63,066 nt of DNA, from positions 416-63,481 of the forward strand of contig ONEB01000014.1 in the NCBI GenBank assembly GCA_900316745.1, in the 5' to 3' direction. The translations under genes and the position numbers were made by a program. The stretch is from an uncultured Eubacteriales bacterium. GTDB lineage: Bacteria; Bacillota; Clostridia; Oscillospirales; Oscillospiraceae. The notes beneath the pieces are model-generated. The model was given only the letters and a program-made list of their open reading frames with translations. It searched no databases and was not told the origin of the DNA. Positions 42,835 through 53,615 of this stretch are shown here, one piece after another; the first letter of the stretch is position 1; every line of letters starts with the position of its first letter.

Positions 42835-43074
42835 TTAAAGCTCTTTATACAAGGCTGTGGCAGCATCTTTCTTTACCGTCTCTTCCACTGCCAGCACCTG
42901 CACGCGGACGGTTCTCTGTCCGAACGCGATCGCAATCTCATCGCCGACCTTGACGTCGTAAGAGGCTTTTGCGGTCTTGCCGTTGACACTGATGCGTCCG
43001 CCGTCGCACGCCTCGTTGGCGACCGTGCGGCGCTTGATGAGTCTGGAGACTTTCAGATATTTATCGAGTCGCAT
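42835..43074 (-). CDS. rqcP: S4-domain RNA-binding protein, RqcP-like
   Basis: The 79 residues are almost entirely an S4 domain (MRLDKYLKVSRLIKRRTVAN, then ISVNGKTAKASYDVKVGDEI). The family includes RqcP (YabO), which works with RqcH to add alanine tails to stalled nascent chains in Firmicutes. It lies downstream of HU, a common arrangement that also includes mazG and a SpoVB-like gene, as seen here. Confidence 0.88.
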   Translation of the reverse strand: MRLDKYLKVSRLIKRRTVANEACDGGRISVNGKTAKASYDVKVGDEIAIAFGQRTVRVQVLAVEETVKKDAATALYKEL

Positions 43075-43090
43075 GGAAACATCCTCTCAA

Positions 43091-43122
43091 AAAAAGCCGG
43101 GCGAACATGCACCCGGCTTTTT
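43091..43122 (-). terminator. terminator after hup
   Basis: An 11-bp stem (43091-43101 with 43112-43122) of the AAGCCGGG type has A/T runs on both sides. It ends the HU transcript before rqcP, or acts as a partial attenuator. Confidence 0.85.
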
Positions 43123-43135
43123 TCTATGATCGTGA

Positions 43136-43411
43136 TTACTTCGCGACGGTGTCCTTCAGAGCCTTGCCGGCCTTGAACAGGGGAACGCGGGTCGCGGGGA
43201 TCTCAACCTCTTCCTTGGTGCGGGGATTGCGGCCCATGCGGGCAGCGCGCTCTTTGACATCAAAAGCACCAAAGCCAACCAGGGAGACCTTCTCGCCGGC
43301 TTCGAGAGCGGCGGTGATGGCGTCGAACGTAGCGTTGACAGCCTTCTCGGCGTCCTTCTTGGACAGTTCGGCGACCTCAGCGACAGTCGCGATGAGTTCA
43401 GTTTTATTCAT
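43136..43411 (-). CDS. hup: HU family DNA-binding protein
   Basis: This 91-residue nucleoid protein bends DNA non-specifically. It starts [20 protein letters not shown] and carries the HU signature [18 protein letters not shown] in its beta arm. CCTCC on the + strand marks its ribosome site. Strong codon bias suggests high expression. Confidence 0.96.
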   Translation of the reverse strand: MNKTELIATVAEVAELSKKDAEKAVNATFDAITAALEAGEKVSLVGFGAFDVKERAARMGRNPRTKEEVEIPATRVPLFKAGKALKDTVAK

Positions 43412-43493
43412 GTTGTTTTCCTCCTAAGTGTTTGGTATTTGCTGCAAATATATAGAATCCATGCGAATGATGCCGCACGGATGTCCATGCTGA

Positions 43494-44309
43494 TTATGAT
43501 GTGTGTGCCGTTTTCTTCTTGGCGGACTGATAAAGCGCATCCATCTCTTCAAACGAGAGCTCCGAAATCTCATGTCCCGCGTCCAGAGCGGCTCCCTCCA
43601 CCATCGAAAAACGGCGGATGAATTTCTCGCATGCGCGGTGAACGGCTTTTTCGGGATCGATCCCCTGAAAGCGGGCAACTTTCACAACGGCAAACAAAAG
43701 ATCGCCAAGCTCTTCTTCGATCGCATCGGCGTCGCCGGATCGAATCGCCTCGTGCAGTTCCTCGGTTTCCTCGGGAAGCTTCCTGAATGCCTCTTCCCCG
43801 CTGCGCCAGTCAAAGCCGGCCTTTGCAGCCTTGGACTGGATTTTTTCCGCGCGCCAGAGAGAGGGCAGCGCCCTGCAGACGCCCTGCATCGTTTCCGTGG
43901 TCGTCGTCTGCCCGCGCTCCTTGCGTTTTTCAGCCTCCCAGTCAGCTCCGGCGGCGCGCTGCTCGGGCGTGCCGAACACATGCGGATGACGGTTTACCAG
44001 CTTTTTGCACGCGGCGTCAGCCACATCGTCGATATCGAAAAAGCCCGCCTGCCGTTCGATGTCCACATGGAACAGGACCTGCATCAGCACATCGCCGAGC
44101 TCCTCGCGCATGTGGAGCTTGTCATCGGCGTCCAGCGCTTCGCACGCTTCATAGACTTCCTCGATGAAATTGCGGCGAATGCTCTGATGTGTCTGAGCCC
44201 GATCCCAAGGGCAGCCTTGCTCGGAACGAAGGAACGCAATGAGGCGCACAAAATCTTCCAAGCGATATTGATCTTGGCATTGAAAATCTAACATATTTTC
44301 ACCATTCAT
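43494..44309 (-). CDS. mazG: nucleoside triphosphate pyrophosphohydrolase MazG
   Basis: MazG hydrolyses NTPs and dNTPs to the monophosphate and pyrophosphate, cleaning the pool. Two MazG folds are visible: the first around CPWDRAQTHQS and EEVYEACEALDADDKLHMREELGD, the second around EETEELHEAIRSGDADAIEEELGD. The 271-residue length matches the two-domain form. The start at 44309 has no strong ribosome site; the next ATG, five codons in, is an alternative. Confidence 0.94.
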   Translation of the reverse strand: MNGENMLDFQCQDQYRLEDFVRLIAFLRSEQGCPWDRAQTHQSIRRNFIEEVYEACEALDADDKLHMREELGDVLMQVLFHVDIERQAGFFDIDDVADAACKKLVNRHPHVFGTPEQRAAGADWEAEKRKERGQTTTTETMQGVCRALPSLWRAEKIQSKAAKAGFDWRSGEEAFRKLPEETEELHEAIRSGDADAIEEELGDLLFAVVKVARFQGIDPEKAVHRACEKFIRRFSMVEGAALDAGHEISELSFEEMDALYQSAKKKTAHTS

Positions 44310-44392
44310 TCAAGTGGTTTTTCAAAAAAACTTTGAAAAATCAATATTTTTTGGCAATATTAACAGGTGACCGAAAAACCATCTGATGTTTC

Positions 44393-46000
44393 TTATTGAA
44401 TATGAAGCAGGACCGCCAATCGATCGCCGTGCGGGATCCTGCCGAGGTCCGCCGCGGTAATCGCACGCGTCTTCACAATCGCTGCAAGATAGGTCGCAAC
44501 GCCGACCGCAACAGAGAGCAGCGTGATGACCGACAGCAGCTTCCACCCGGGGTTCCCGCCCAGCAGCGCGGTGCAGCCATGATACACGCACCAGACCGCT
44601 GCGCCCATAATGACGGCGCTGATGGCAGGCCGGATCAGCACGCTCCCCACACGCGGAGACGCCTGCAAATGGCGGCGAATGAAGTACCGGTTCATCAGGC
44701 ACATCACGATGTAGCAGACGAGCGTTCCGATCGGCGCGCCATAGATATTCACGCGGGGATCCCCGACAAGGAGCCAGTTCACCACGATCTTGACCACGCC
44801 TCCGACCAGCATGGAAAGCACCGGATAGAGCTCCCGCTGTGACGCCTGCAGGACTGCCGTGGTGATGGACGCAAGGCACACAAAGAATGCGGCGCCTCCC
44901 AGAAGCGTCAGCAGCATTGCGCCGGAGGCATGGCCGGTCGGATATAAAATCCCCATGATAGGCGCGGAGAGCACAGCCATCCCGATCCCCATCGGAAGCG
45001 CGATCACGCCCGAAATGCGAATTGCGGATTCCGCGACCTCTGCCGCCTCGCCGTATTTCTTCCGGACCACAAAGGCCGTGATCGCCGGAATGATGCTGAT
45101 CGTAAGCGGGACAACGAACGCGGCAGGAAGATTATAGAGCGTCTGCGCCTTGCCATAGATCCCGTAGAGGATCTTGGCATCGTGATAGCTGAAGCCGGCT
45201 GCCGTCTGCAGCCGATTCAGAACCAGCTTCGCGTCGATCAGATTGATGAGGCTCAGCACAGATGATCCCAGTGTGATCGGGATGCCGATGCGAAGAAGCT
45301 CTTTCACGATCCGTCCGGCGCTCGTCGGCGCGTCCGGCTCTGCCACAGAACGATCCGGATAATGGCGGCGCTTGTAGACAAACAGATACAGCAGCGCAAT
45401 GACGCTGCCCGCCGTGACGCCGAAGATCGCGCCGCCGGCGGCAATCGGAAGCCCTTTTCCGAGCTTCGCCAGATACCACGCCAGAACGAGCCCCACGATG
45501 GTTTTCACGAGCATTTCGAGGACCTGCGCCACCGTTGTGGGCTTCATGTTGCTCTGCCCCTGCGCATAGCCCTTATAGGCCGCCGCAAGGCAGACGAACA
45601 GCATGGAGGGCGCGATCGCCCAGATGCACTGCGCCGCCTCCACATCATCCATCAAAACGGCAAGCTCTGTCGGGAAGAGGTACATGATCAGGCTCGACAA
45701 AAGCCCGATGCACGCAAACGCCACCAGAGCCACATGGAACGTGCGGCGCATCTGCATCGGTTTATGCAGCGTATCCGCCTCGCTGATCATGCGCGAGAGC
45801 GCAACCGGGAATCCGGCAGTCGCGAGCGTGAAAAAGACATTATAGAGATTGTACGCGACCATGAAGTGGGCATAGCCCTCATCGCCGAGAATGTTTCCCA
45901 GCGGGATCTTATAGATCGCGCCGAGGATCTTGGTGATGATGACGCCCGCCGCCAGGATCGCGGCGCCGTGCAGATAGTTTTGCTTGCTTGTTTCCCGCAA
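44393..46000 (-). CDS. SpoVB/MurJ-like lipid flippase (MOP superfamily)
   Basis: This 535-residue integral membrane protein has about 14 spans and an N-terminal block (GAAILAAGVIITKILGAIYK, then VAYNLYNVFFTLATAGFPVA) typical of the SpoVB/polysaccharide-biosynthesis family. Members flip lipid-linked wall precursors; SpoVB itself is needed for spore cortex. The start appears to be TTG 46000 with TAGGAG 9 bases upstream. It precedes mazG-hup-rqcP, matching the Bacillus spoVB/yabN/yabO-type neighbourhood, which supports the SpoVB reading. Confidence 0.85.
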   Translation of the reverse strand: MRETSKQNYLHGAAILAAGVIITKILGAIYKIPLGNILGDEGYAHFMVAYNLYNVFFTLATAGFPVALSRMISEADTLHKPMQMRRTFHVALVAFACIGLLSSLIMYLFPTELAVLMDDVEAAQCIWAIAPSMLFVCLAAAYKGYAQGQSNMKPTTVAQVLEMLVKTIVGLVLAWYLAKLGKGLPIAAGGAIFGVTAGSVIALLYLFVYKRRHYPDRSVAEPDAPTSAGRIVKELLRIGIPITLGSSVLSLINLIDAKLVLNRLQTAAGFSYHDAKILYGIYGKAQTLYNLPAAFVVPLTISIIPAITAFVVRKKYGEAAEVAESAIRISGVIALPMGIGMAVLSAPIMGILYPTGHASGAMLLTLLGGAAFFVCLASITTAVLQASQRELYPVLSMLVGGVVKIVVNWLLVGDPRVNIYGAPIGTLVCYIVMCLMNRYFIRRHLQASPRVGSVLIRPAISAVIMGAAVWCVYHGCTALLGGNPGWKLLSVITLLSVAVGVATYLAAIVKTRAITAADLGRIPHGDRLAVLLHIQ

Positions 46001-46123
46001 ACGTCTTCACTCCTAAAAGCAATCAACAGCAATACGACTGGCACTCCGGAAAAAGAAGTGTCTACAAGTGCACACTTTACACCAAAAACACGGAAAAATC
46101 AAGGGAATGGCGGCGCAGAACAT

Positions 46124-46147
46124 CGGCGACAGGAAAACTCCTGTCGC
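46124..46147. other. hairpin past engB without a U-tract
   Basis: A perfect 10-bp stem, GGCGACAGGA with TCCTGTCGCC, has loop AAAC and lies 10 bases after the engB stop. No T-run follows on either strand. It may stabilise the mRNA end or act as a weak terminator. Confidence 0.6.
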
Positions 46148-46157
46148 CGTGAATTGC

Positions 46158-46754
46158 TTATTCGGAAACCGCCGAGAGGATCTGGCGCACGAGCACATCG
46201 CGTCCCGTTCCCTTTTCAGCGGAAAACGGAAGCACGAGCGTATCCTCAGAAAGCCGGAGCGTCTCGCGGATGCGCTGCAGGTTGGGCTCGATCTCAGACT
46301 TTTTCAGCTTGTCGATCTTATTGGCCACAACGATCAGCGGACAGCCTGTGGAGTGGAACCAGTCAGCCATCGTCTCATCGTCTTTTGTGGGCTTGTGGCG
46401 GGAATCAACGATCATCACGCCGAGAGAAACGCGGCCCGGATCGGCAAAGAAGCGCTCCATCATCTTTCCCCATCGCTCGCGCTCGCTCTTCGCGACGCTG
46501 GCGTAACCATAGCCGGGAAGATCGATAAAGTAGATCTGCCGATCGATGCGGAAATAGTTGATGTGAATGGTCTTGCCGGGATGCGCGCCGACGCGGGCAA
46601 AATTCTTTCGGTTCAGGATGCGGTTGATGACCGACGACTTGCCGACATTGGATTTGCCCGAAAAGATCACGCATGGCTCCTGCAGATTCAAAAAACCGGC
46701 AGGCGTCGCCGCAGACTTGATAAACTCGGCGTTGTTCAGGTTGATCGTTTTCAT
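46158..46754 (-). CDS. engB: ribosome biogenesis GTPase EngB/YsxC
   Basis: This GTPase is needed for 50S subunit assembly. G1 is FSGKSNVGKSS, G3 is DLPGYGYA and G4 is VANKIDKL; the family's conserved GKTIHINYF switch region is present. From ATG 46754, with GAGG 5 bases upstream, it has 198 residues. It starts 7 bases after the lon stop, the usual lon-engB order of Firmicutes. Confidence 0.95.
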   Translation of the reverse strand: MKTINLNNAEFIKSAATPAGFLNLQEPCVIFSGKSNVGKSSVINRILNRKNFARVGAHPGKTIHINYFRIDRQIYFIDLPGYGYASVAKSERERWGKMMERFFADPGRVSLGVMIVDSRHKPTKDDETMADWFHSTGCPLIVVANKIDKLKKSEIEPNLQRIRETLRLSEDTLVLPFSAEKGTGRDVLVRQILSAVSE

Positions 46755-46761
46755 AAACACC

Positions 46762-49164
<2,403 letters not shown>

Positions 49165-49201
49165 TTCATACTCCTTTCGCTAAAAACAGCGCAGGAAAGA
49201 G

Positions 49202-50458
49202 TCAATTTGCCTTTTCCAAACGGCGGAAGATCGTAGGCTCCGCCTCACCGGCGACACACTCAGGCGTGATCACGACCTTTTCGATCGTGGGATCCGACGG
49301 GACGGAGTACATGATATCCGTCATCACGCGCTCCATCACGCTGCGCAGACCGCGCGCGCCGATCTCCATTTCGATCGCCTTATCCGCAATCGCTGCAAGC
49401 GCCTCGGGCTGGAATTCAAGCGTAACATGGTCAAAGCCCAAAAGCGCCTGATACTGCTTCGTCATCGCGTTCTTCGGCTCGGTGAGGATGCGGATCAGAT
49501 CCTCGCGGCTCAGAGAAGCGAGGCTCGTGAGCACCGGCATACGACCGATGAGCTCCGGAATGATGCCGAACTTCAGCAGGTCGTGCTGCTCCACATTCGA
49601 CATGATCTCTGAGAGGTCGCGCTCCTTGGCGCTCTGGATCTCGGCGCCGAAGCCCATGGAGCGTTTATCCATGCGGCGCTCGATGATCTTGTCAATGCCG
49701 TCAAACGCACCGCCGCAGATGAACAGAATGTTCGTGGTATCCACATGGATAAACTCCTGATGCGGGTGCTTGCGTCCGCCCTGCGGCGGGACATTCGCGA
49801 CCGTGCCCTCAAGGAGCTTCAGCAGCGCCTGCTGCACGCCCTCGCCGGAGACATCGCGCGTGATGGAGGTATTCTCGCTCTTGCGGGCGATCTTGTCGAT
49901 CTCGTCAACATAGATGATGCCGCGCTGCGCGCGCTCCACGTCAAAGTCCGCCGCCTGCAGGAGCTTGAGCAGGATGTTTTCAACATCCTCGCCCACATAG
50001 CCCGCCTCTGTCAGCGTCGTGGCGTCGGCAATGGCAAAGGGCACATCGAGCATCTTCGCGAGCGTCTGCGCAAAGAGCGTTTTGCCGCTGCCGGTGGGGC
50101 CGATGAGCAGGATGTTGCTCTTTTGCAGCTCCACATCGGAGGCGTCGCCGTGCAGGATGCGCTTATAGTGGTTATACACCGCGACAGAGAGCGCAATCTT
50201 TGCGCGCTCCTGCCCGATGATATACTGATCCAGCTTCGCGCGGATCTCCGCCGGCTTCGGAACGTCTGCGGCCTTGATGCCGATGCTGGTCTTGCTCTTT
50301 CCGTCATTCAGATAATCCTCATCCAGGATATTCATGCACAGACGGATGCATTCATCACAAATATAGGAACCGTTGCCTGCGATCAGCCGTTCGACGAGGG
50401 ACTGCGGCTTACCGCAAAAAGAGCAGCGGACATTTTTCTTGTCGTCATTTCGCGCCAT
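49202..50458 (-). CDS. clpX: ClpX ATPase specificity subunit
   Basis: ClpX unfolds substrates for ClpP. The N-terminal zinc-binding domain has CSFCGK and CDECI (about residues 12-39). Walker A is [12 protein letters not shown] and Walker [12 protein letters not shown]. The ClpP-docking loop appears as MGFGAE, in place of the common IGF. RPDLIGR-like sensor elements ([14 protein letters not shown]) follow. Length is 418. Order tig-clpP-clpX-lon is conserved. Confidence 0.97.
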   Translation of the reverse strand: MARNDDKKNVRCSFCGKPQSLVERLIAGNGSYICDECIRLCMNILDEDYLNDGKSKTSIGIKAADVPKPAEIRAKLDQYIIGQERAKIALSVAVYNHYKRILHGDASDVELQKSNILLIGPTGSGKTLFAQTLAKMLDVPFAIADATTLTEAGYVGEDVENILLKLLQAADFDVERAQRGIIYVDEIDKIARKSENTSITRDVSGEGVQQALLKLLEGTVANVPPQGGRKHPHQEFIHVDTTNILFICGGAFDGIDKIIERRMDKRSMGFGAEIQSAKERDLSEIMSNVEQHDLLKFGIIPELIGRMPVLTSLASLSREDLIRILTEPKNAMTKQYQALLGFDHVTLEFQPEALAAIADKAIEMEIGARGLRSVMERVMTDIMYSVPSDPTIEKVVITPECVAGEAEPTIFRRLEKAN

Positions 50459-50531
50459 AAATCAAGCCTCTTTCACCTGTGGTTTAAAATCGAAAACCGG
50501 GGAGGGAGCTTTTGCCCCCTCCCCTCTGCGT

Positions 50532-51113
50532 TCAGCGTTTGTAGATGACCTTATCGATCAGACCATATTCCTGAGCTTCCTCAGCGGACATGAAATAGTC
50601 ACGCTCGCAGTCAGCAGCAATGGTCTCCAGAGGTTTTCCGGTATTTTCCGAAAGAATGCGATTCAATTTTTCCTTGATACGCAGGATATGCGCCGCCTGG
50701 ATCTGAATATCCGTGGCCTGGCCCTGGCTGCCGCCGGAGGGCTGGTGGATCATGATCTCGGCGTTCGGCAGAGCGATGCGCTTGCCTTTCGTACCGGAGG
50801 AGAGCAGGAACGCGCCCATAGACGCAGCCATGCCGATGCAGATGGTGGAGACATCGGCCTTGATATACTGCATCGTATCATAGATGGCGAGGCCGGCAGA
50901 AACGCTGCCGCCGGGGCTGTTGATATAGAACTGGATGTCCTTATCCGGGTCCTGCGCCTCCAGATACAGAAGCTGCGCCACGACGAGGCTCGCCGACGTG
51001 TCGTTCACTTCTTCGCACAGCATCACGATGCGGTCGTTCAGAAGACGGGAGAAAATGTCATACGAACGCTCGCCGCGCGAGGTCTGCTCAACTACGTATG
51101 GAACCAAACTCAT
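50532..51113 (-). CDS. clpP: ClpP protease subunit
   Basis: This serine peptidase forms the tetradecamer partnering ClpX. The catalytic serine is in [11 protein letters not shown] and the histidine in MIHQPSGG. The family start [20 protein letters not shown] supports ATG 51113, giving 193 residues. AAAGGAG lies 12 bases upstream, rather far. An upstream non-ATG extension would add 12 residues not seen in the family. Confidence 0.96.
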   Translation of the reverse strand: MSLVPYVVEQTSRGERSYDIFSRLLNDRIVMLCEEVNDTSASLVVAQLLYLEAQDPDKDIQFYINSPGGSVSAGLAIYDTMQYIKADVSTICIGMAASMGAFLLSSGTKGKRIALPNAEIMIHQPSGGSQGQATDIQIQAAHILRIKEKLNRILSENTGKPLETIAADCERDYFMSAEEAQEYGLIDKVIYKR

Positions 51114-51194
51114 AATTCTATTATGCTCCTTTCTCGATTGCTTACCCAAGAGAGCATATCCGAAATTGTTTTAGTCTAAACCGATGGAATCGGA

Positions 51195-52526
51195 TTACTC
51201 GGCAGCGGGAGCTTCCTCAGCTGCGGGAGCTTCCTCTTTGACCTCGGGCTCCTTATCGACGGCGGTGTTGCGGATGATCTCACCGGCCTTGCGGCGAGCG
51301 AGGTCAAGACGCATGTTGGTCTCGTTGAGATAGCCCTTGATCTTGTCGACTTCCATGCCATACTCTTCCGCCATGTCGGCGACGGCCTTCTCGAACTCCT
51401 CGTCGGAGATCTCGATGCCCTCGGCCTTCACGATGGCGTCGAGCAGCAGCTCGGTGTTGATCTCGAACTCGGCCTGCGGACGCATGACTCTCTGGAAGGT
51501 CTTCTCGTCGATGCCCATCGCGTCGAGAAGCTCGTCGCGGGAGGCGTTCTGGTTCATGCCCATCGTGCGGGCATAGTTGTCAAGCTGCTCTTCGAGCTTC
51601 GCCTGCACCATGGCCTCGGGAACGTCAACGGTCATATTGCCGATGGCCTTCTGCATGAGCTGGGTGGCGTAAGCGGAATCCTGCTCCTCATCGAACTTCT
51701 TCTTCAGATCCTCTCGGACATGGGCAACGTACTCGTCCATGGTGTCGAAGTCGGAGATGTCCTTGGCGAGCTCATCATCCAGCTCGGGGAGCTCGGGCTC
51801 ACGGACAGCCTTGACGGTGCACTTGAACACGGCATCCTTGCCGGCGAGCTCGGGGACATAGTCATCGGGGAACGTGACGTTGACATCGCGGCTCTCACCG
51901 GCGACGGCGCCGACGAGCTGATCTTCAAAGCCGGGGATGAAGCTGCCGGAGCCAAGCTCGAGGTCATAGTTGTCGGCTCTGCCGCCGTCAAAGCGCTCGC
52001 CATCGACAAAGCCGTCGAAGTCCAGCGTGATCTGGTCGCCGTTCTGCGCGGGACGCTCAACATCGAGCAGGCGGGCATTACGCTTGCGGACCTCCTGAAG
52101 CTCCTTCTCAACGGCAGACTCGTCAAACTCGGAGTGATCCATCGGAACCTCGAGCTCCTTGTACTGACCGAGCTCAACCTCAGGATACATGCCGACCTCG
52201 AACGTGTAGGTCAGCTCTTTGTTCTCGTCAACGTTGTAGTTCTTCAGAGACGGACGGCCGACAATGCGGAAATCGACGTTCTCAACGCCGAACGCGTAAG
52301 CGGTATCGGCATAGCTCTCGATCGCCTCTTCATAGAAGATGTCCTTGCCATACATACCCTCGATCACGGCGCGGGGCGCTTTGCCCTTGCGGAAGCCGGG
52401 GATATAGAGCTGCTTTTTATTGCGAAGATAGACCTTGTTGACCTCAGCGTCGAACGCGGCGGCGTCAACAAGCACCTCGAAGGTAGCAACATTGTGTTCT
52501 TTTTTCTCGATGTTCTGGACATTCAT
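51195..52526 (-). CDS. tig: trigger factor
   Basis: This ribosome-bound chaperone and prolyl isomerase takes nascent chains. The N-terminal ribosome-binding domain contains the signature GFRKGKAPRAVIE, close to the GFRxGKxP tip. An FKBP-type domain lies at about 155-245 (GDQITLDFDGFVDGERFDGG). The helical C-terminal arms end in an acidic Ala/Glu/Pro-rich tail. ATG 52526 has AGGAGG 9 bases upstream. The 443-residue length is normal. It leads the tig-clpP-clpX-lon-engB block. Confidence 0.96.
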   Translation of the reverse strand: MNVQNIEKKEHNVATFEVLVDAAAFDAEVNKVYLRNKKQLYIPGFRKGKAPRAVIEGMYGKDIFYEEAIESYADTAYAFGVENVDFRIVGRPSLKNYNVDENKELTYTFEVGMYPEVELGQYKELEVPMDHSEFDESAVEKELQEVRKRNARLLDVERPAQNGDQITLDFDGFVDGERFDGGRADNYDLELGSGSFIPGFEDQLVGAVAGESRDVNVTFPDDYVPELAGKDAVFKCTVKAVREPELPELDDELAKDISDFDTMDEYVAHVREDLKKKFDEEQDSAYATQLMQKAIGNMTVDVPEAMVQAKLEEQLDNYARTMGMNQNASRDELLDAMGIDEKTFQRVMRPQAEFEINTELLLDAIVKAEGIEISDEEFEKAVADMAEEYGMEVDKIKGYLNETNMRLDLARRKAGEIIRNTAVDKEPEVKEEAPAAEEAPAAE

Positions 52527-52613
52527 TGACTGGTTCCTCCTAATCATTTATCGCCAATGTATAAAGGTACAAATTTACATGCTGATATACTATAACAGAT
52601 TGCTTCGACAAAA

Positions 52614-53303
52614 TCAACACATTATTTTTAACGGAACGAAATCCAGATAGTCTGCGGATACCATTTTGAACAGCGTTTCCCCGAATTGTCCCTGAAACGC
52701 GCTCGTGCAGCCTTTCCCGTGGATGTGACCGTAGCAGCAGAGCGGGACATGATAGTCGCGCAGGAGCGTCAGGATCTCTTTGCACGCATAGCCCTGATAC
52801 TTCGGCGGATAGTGGAGAAAGACGAGCTTTTCGCGCTCCCCCGCCGCCTTGAGCGAGGTTTCGAGCCGCCCGATCTCGCGCAGCATGATCTTTTTGTCAT
52901 GCTCGCCGCCGCGCTCTTCCTCATAAAACCACCCTCTTGTGCCGCACAGTGCGTAGTCTCCGTAGAGGATGCAGTTGTTATTCAGGATCTCAAAGCCGGT
53001 GAGATCGTGCGCTTCAAAAAAGCGGTAAGCCTTCGCAGCCGTGGACCACCAATAGTCATGGTTCCCTTTGAGGATGATCTTTTTTCCCGGAAGCCGCGCG
53101 AGAAAGCGAAAATCCTCCAGCGCATCGTCCAGACTCATGCCCCATGTCAAGTCGCCGCAGAGTACACAGACGTCATCGTCCGTCAGCATGGAAAAGCCGC
53201 GTTCTATTTTATTGACATAGTCCGTCCAGCGCCCGCCGAAGACCTCCATGGATTTCTTGCCGTCCATGGACAGATGCAGATCGCCGATTGCATATAGTGC
53301 CAT
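52614..53303 (-). CDS. metallophosphoesterase
   Basis: The 229-residue calcineurin-like phosphoesterase has all metal motifs: GDLHLS (residues 6-11), GDLTWG, KGNHDYWW, and late GHIHG. A distinct group of such proteins occurs in Firmicutes with unknown substrates. ATG 53303, 5 bases after GAGAGG, is the likely start. It is adjacent to and divergent from the DUF1540 gene. Confidence 0.88.
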   Translation of the reverse strand: MALYAIGDLHLSMDGKKSMEVFGGRWTDYVNKIERGFSMLTDDDVCVLCGDLTWGMSLDDALEDFRFLARLPGKKIILKGNHDYWWSTAAKAYRFFEAHDLTGFEILNNNCILYGDYALCGTRGWFYEEERGGEHDKKIMLREIGRLETSLKAAGEREKLVFLHYPPKYQGYACKEILTLLRDYHVPLCCYGHIHGKGCTSAFQGQFGETLFKMVSADYLDFVPLKIMC

Positions 53304-53321
53304 AGGCACCTCTCATTCCCT

Positions 53322-53351
53322 TTCATATTCCCTTACGCCGCTGTCATACTA
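53322..53351 (+). promoter_or_regulatory. SigG/SigF-like (forespore) promoter of the DUF1540 gene
   Basis: TTCATA (53322-53327), a 17-base spacer and CATACTA (53345-53351) resemble forespore promoters. The -10 is a perfect match to CATNHTA and the -35 is one off GHATR. No SigA-type promoter was seen in the 85-base gap. Confidence 0.5.
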
Positions 53352-53394
53352 ACATCACCGGGAAAACCGGAATCACGGCTGGGAGGCAAACAAC

Positions 53395-53568
53395 ATGCGA
53401 GATCAGAATTGTGAAAAACTCGATCACGTCGGATGCAGCGTGGAGAGCTGCACCTACAACAGTGAGGGCAAGCATTGCACCGCCGATCACATCCATGTCC
53501 TGAACGATCAGGCGCACAAGATGGATGAGACATTCTGCGGAACGTTCACCAAACGCGGAATGTGCTGA
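53395..53568 (+). CDS. DUF1540 cysteine-rich small protein
   Basis: The 57-residue protein has the DUF1540 pattern: VGCSVESCTYNSEGKHCTAD, IHV, then TFCGTF, with six cysteines in total. The spacing suggests a metal-binding or disulfide-rich knuckle. GGGAGG precedes the ATG by 8 bases. DUF1540 genes are common in spore formers and the promoter here looks forespore-specific, but no function is established. It was found by reading the strand directly; it is short but has all the gene signals. Confidence 0.9.
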   Translation: MRDQNCEKLDHVGCSVESCTYNSEGKHCTADHIHVLNDQAHKMDETFCGTFTKRGMC

Positions 53569-53574
53569 AACACA

Positions 53575-53602
53575 GGGGTGTGCAGGGAAAGCTGCACACC
53601 CC
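53575..53602. terminator. terminator between DUF1540 and thrC genes
   Basis: A perfect 11-bp stem (53575-53585 with 53592-53602) has a 6-base loop between converging genes. The U-tracts are weak on both sides. Confidence 0.65.
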
Positions 53603-53615
53603 GATTTCAGCGTAT

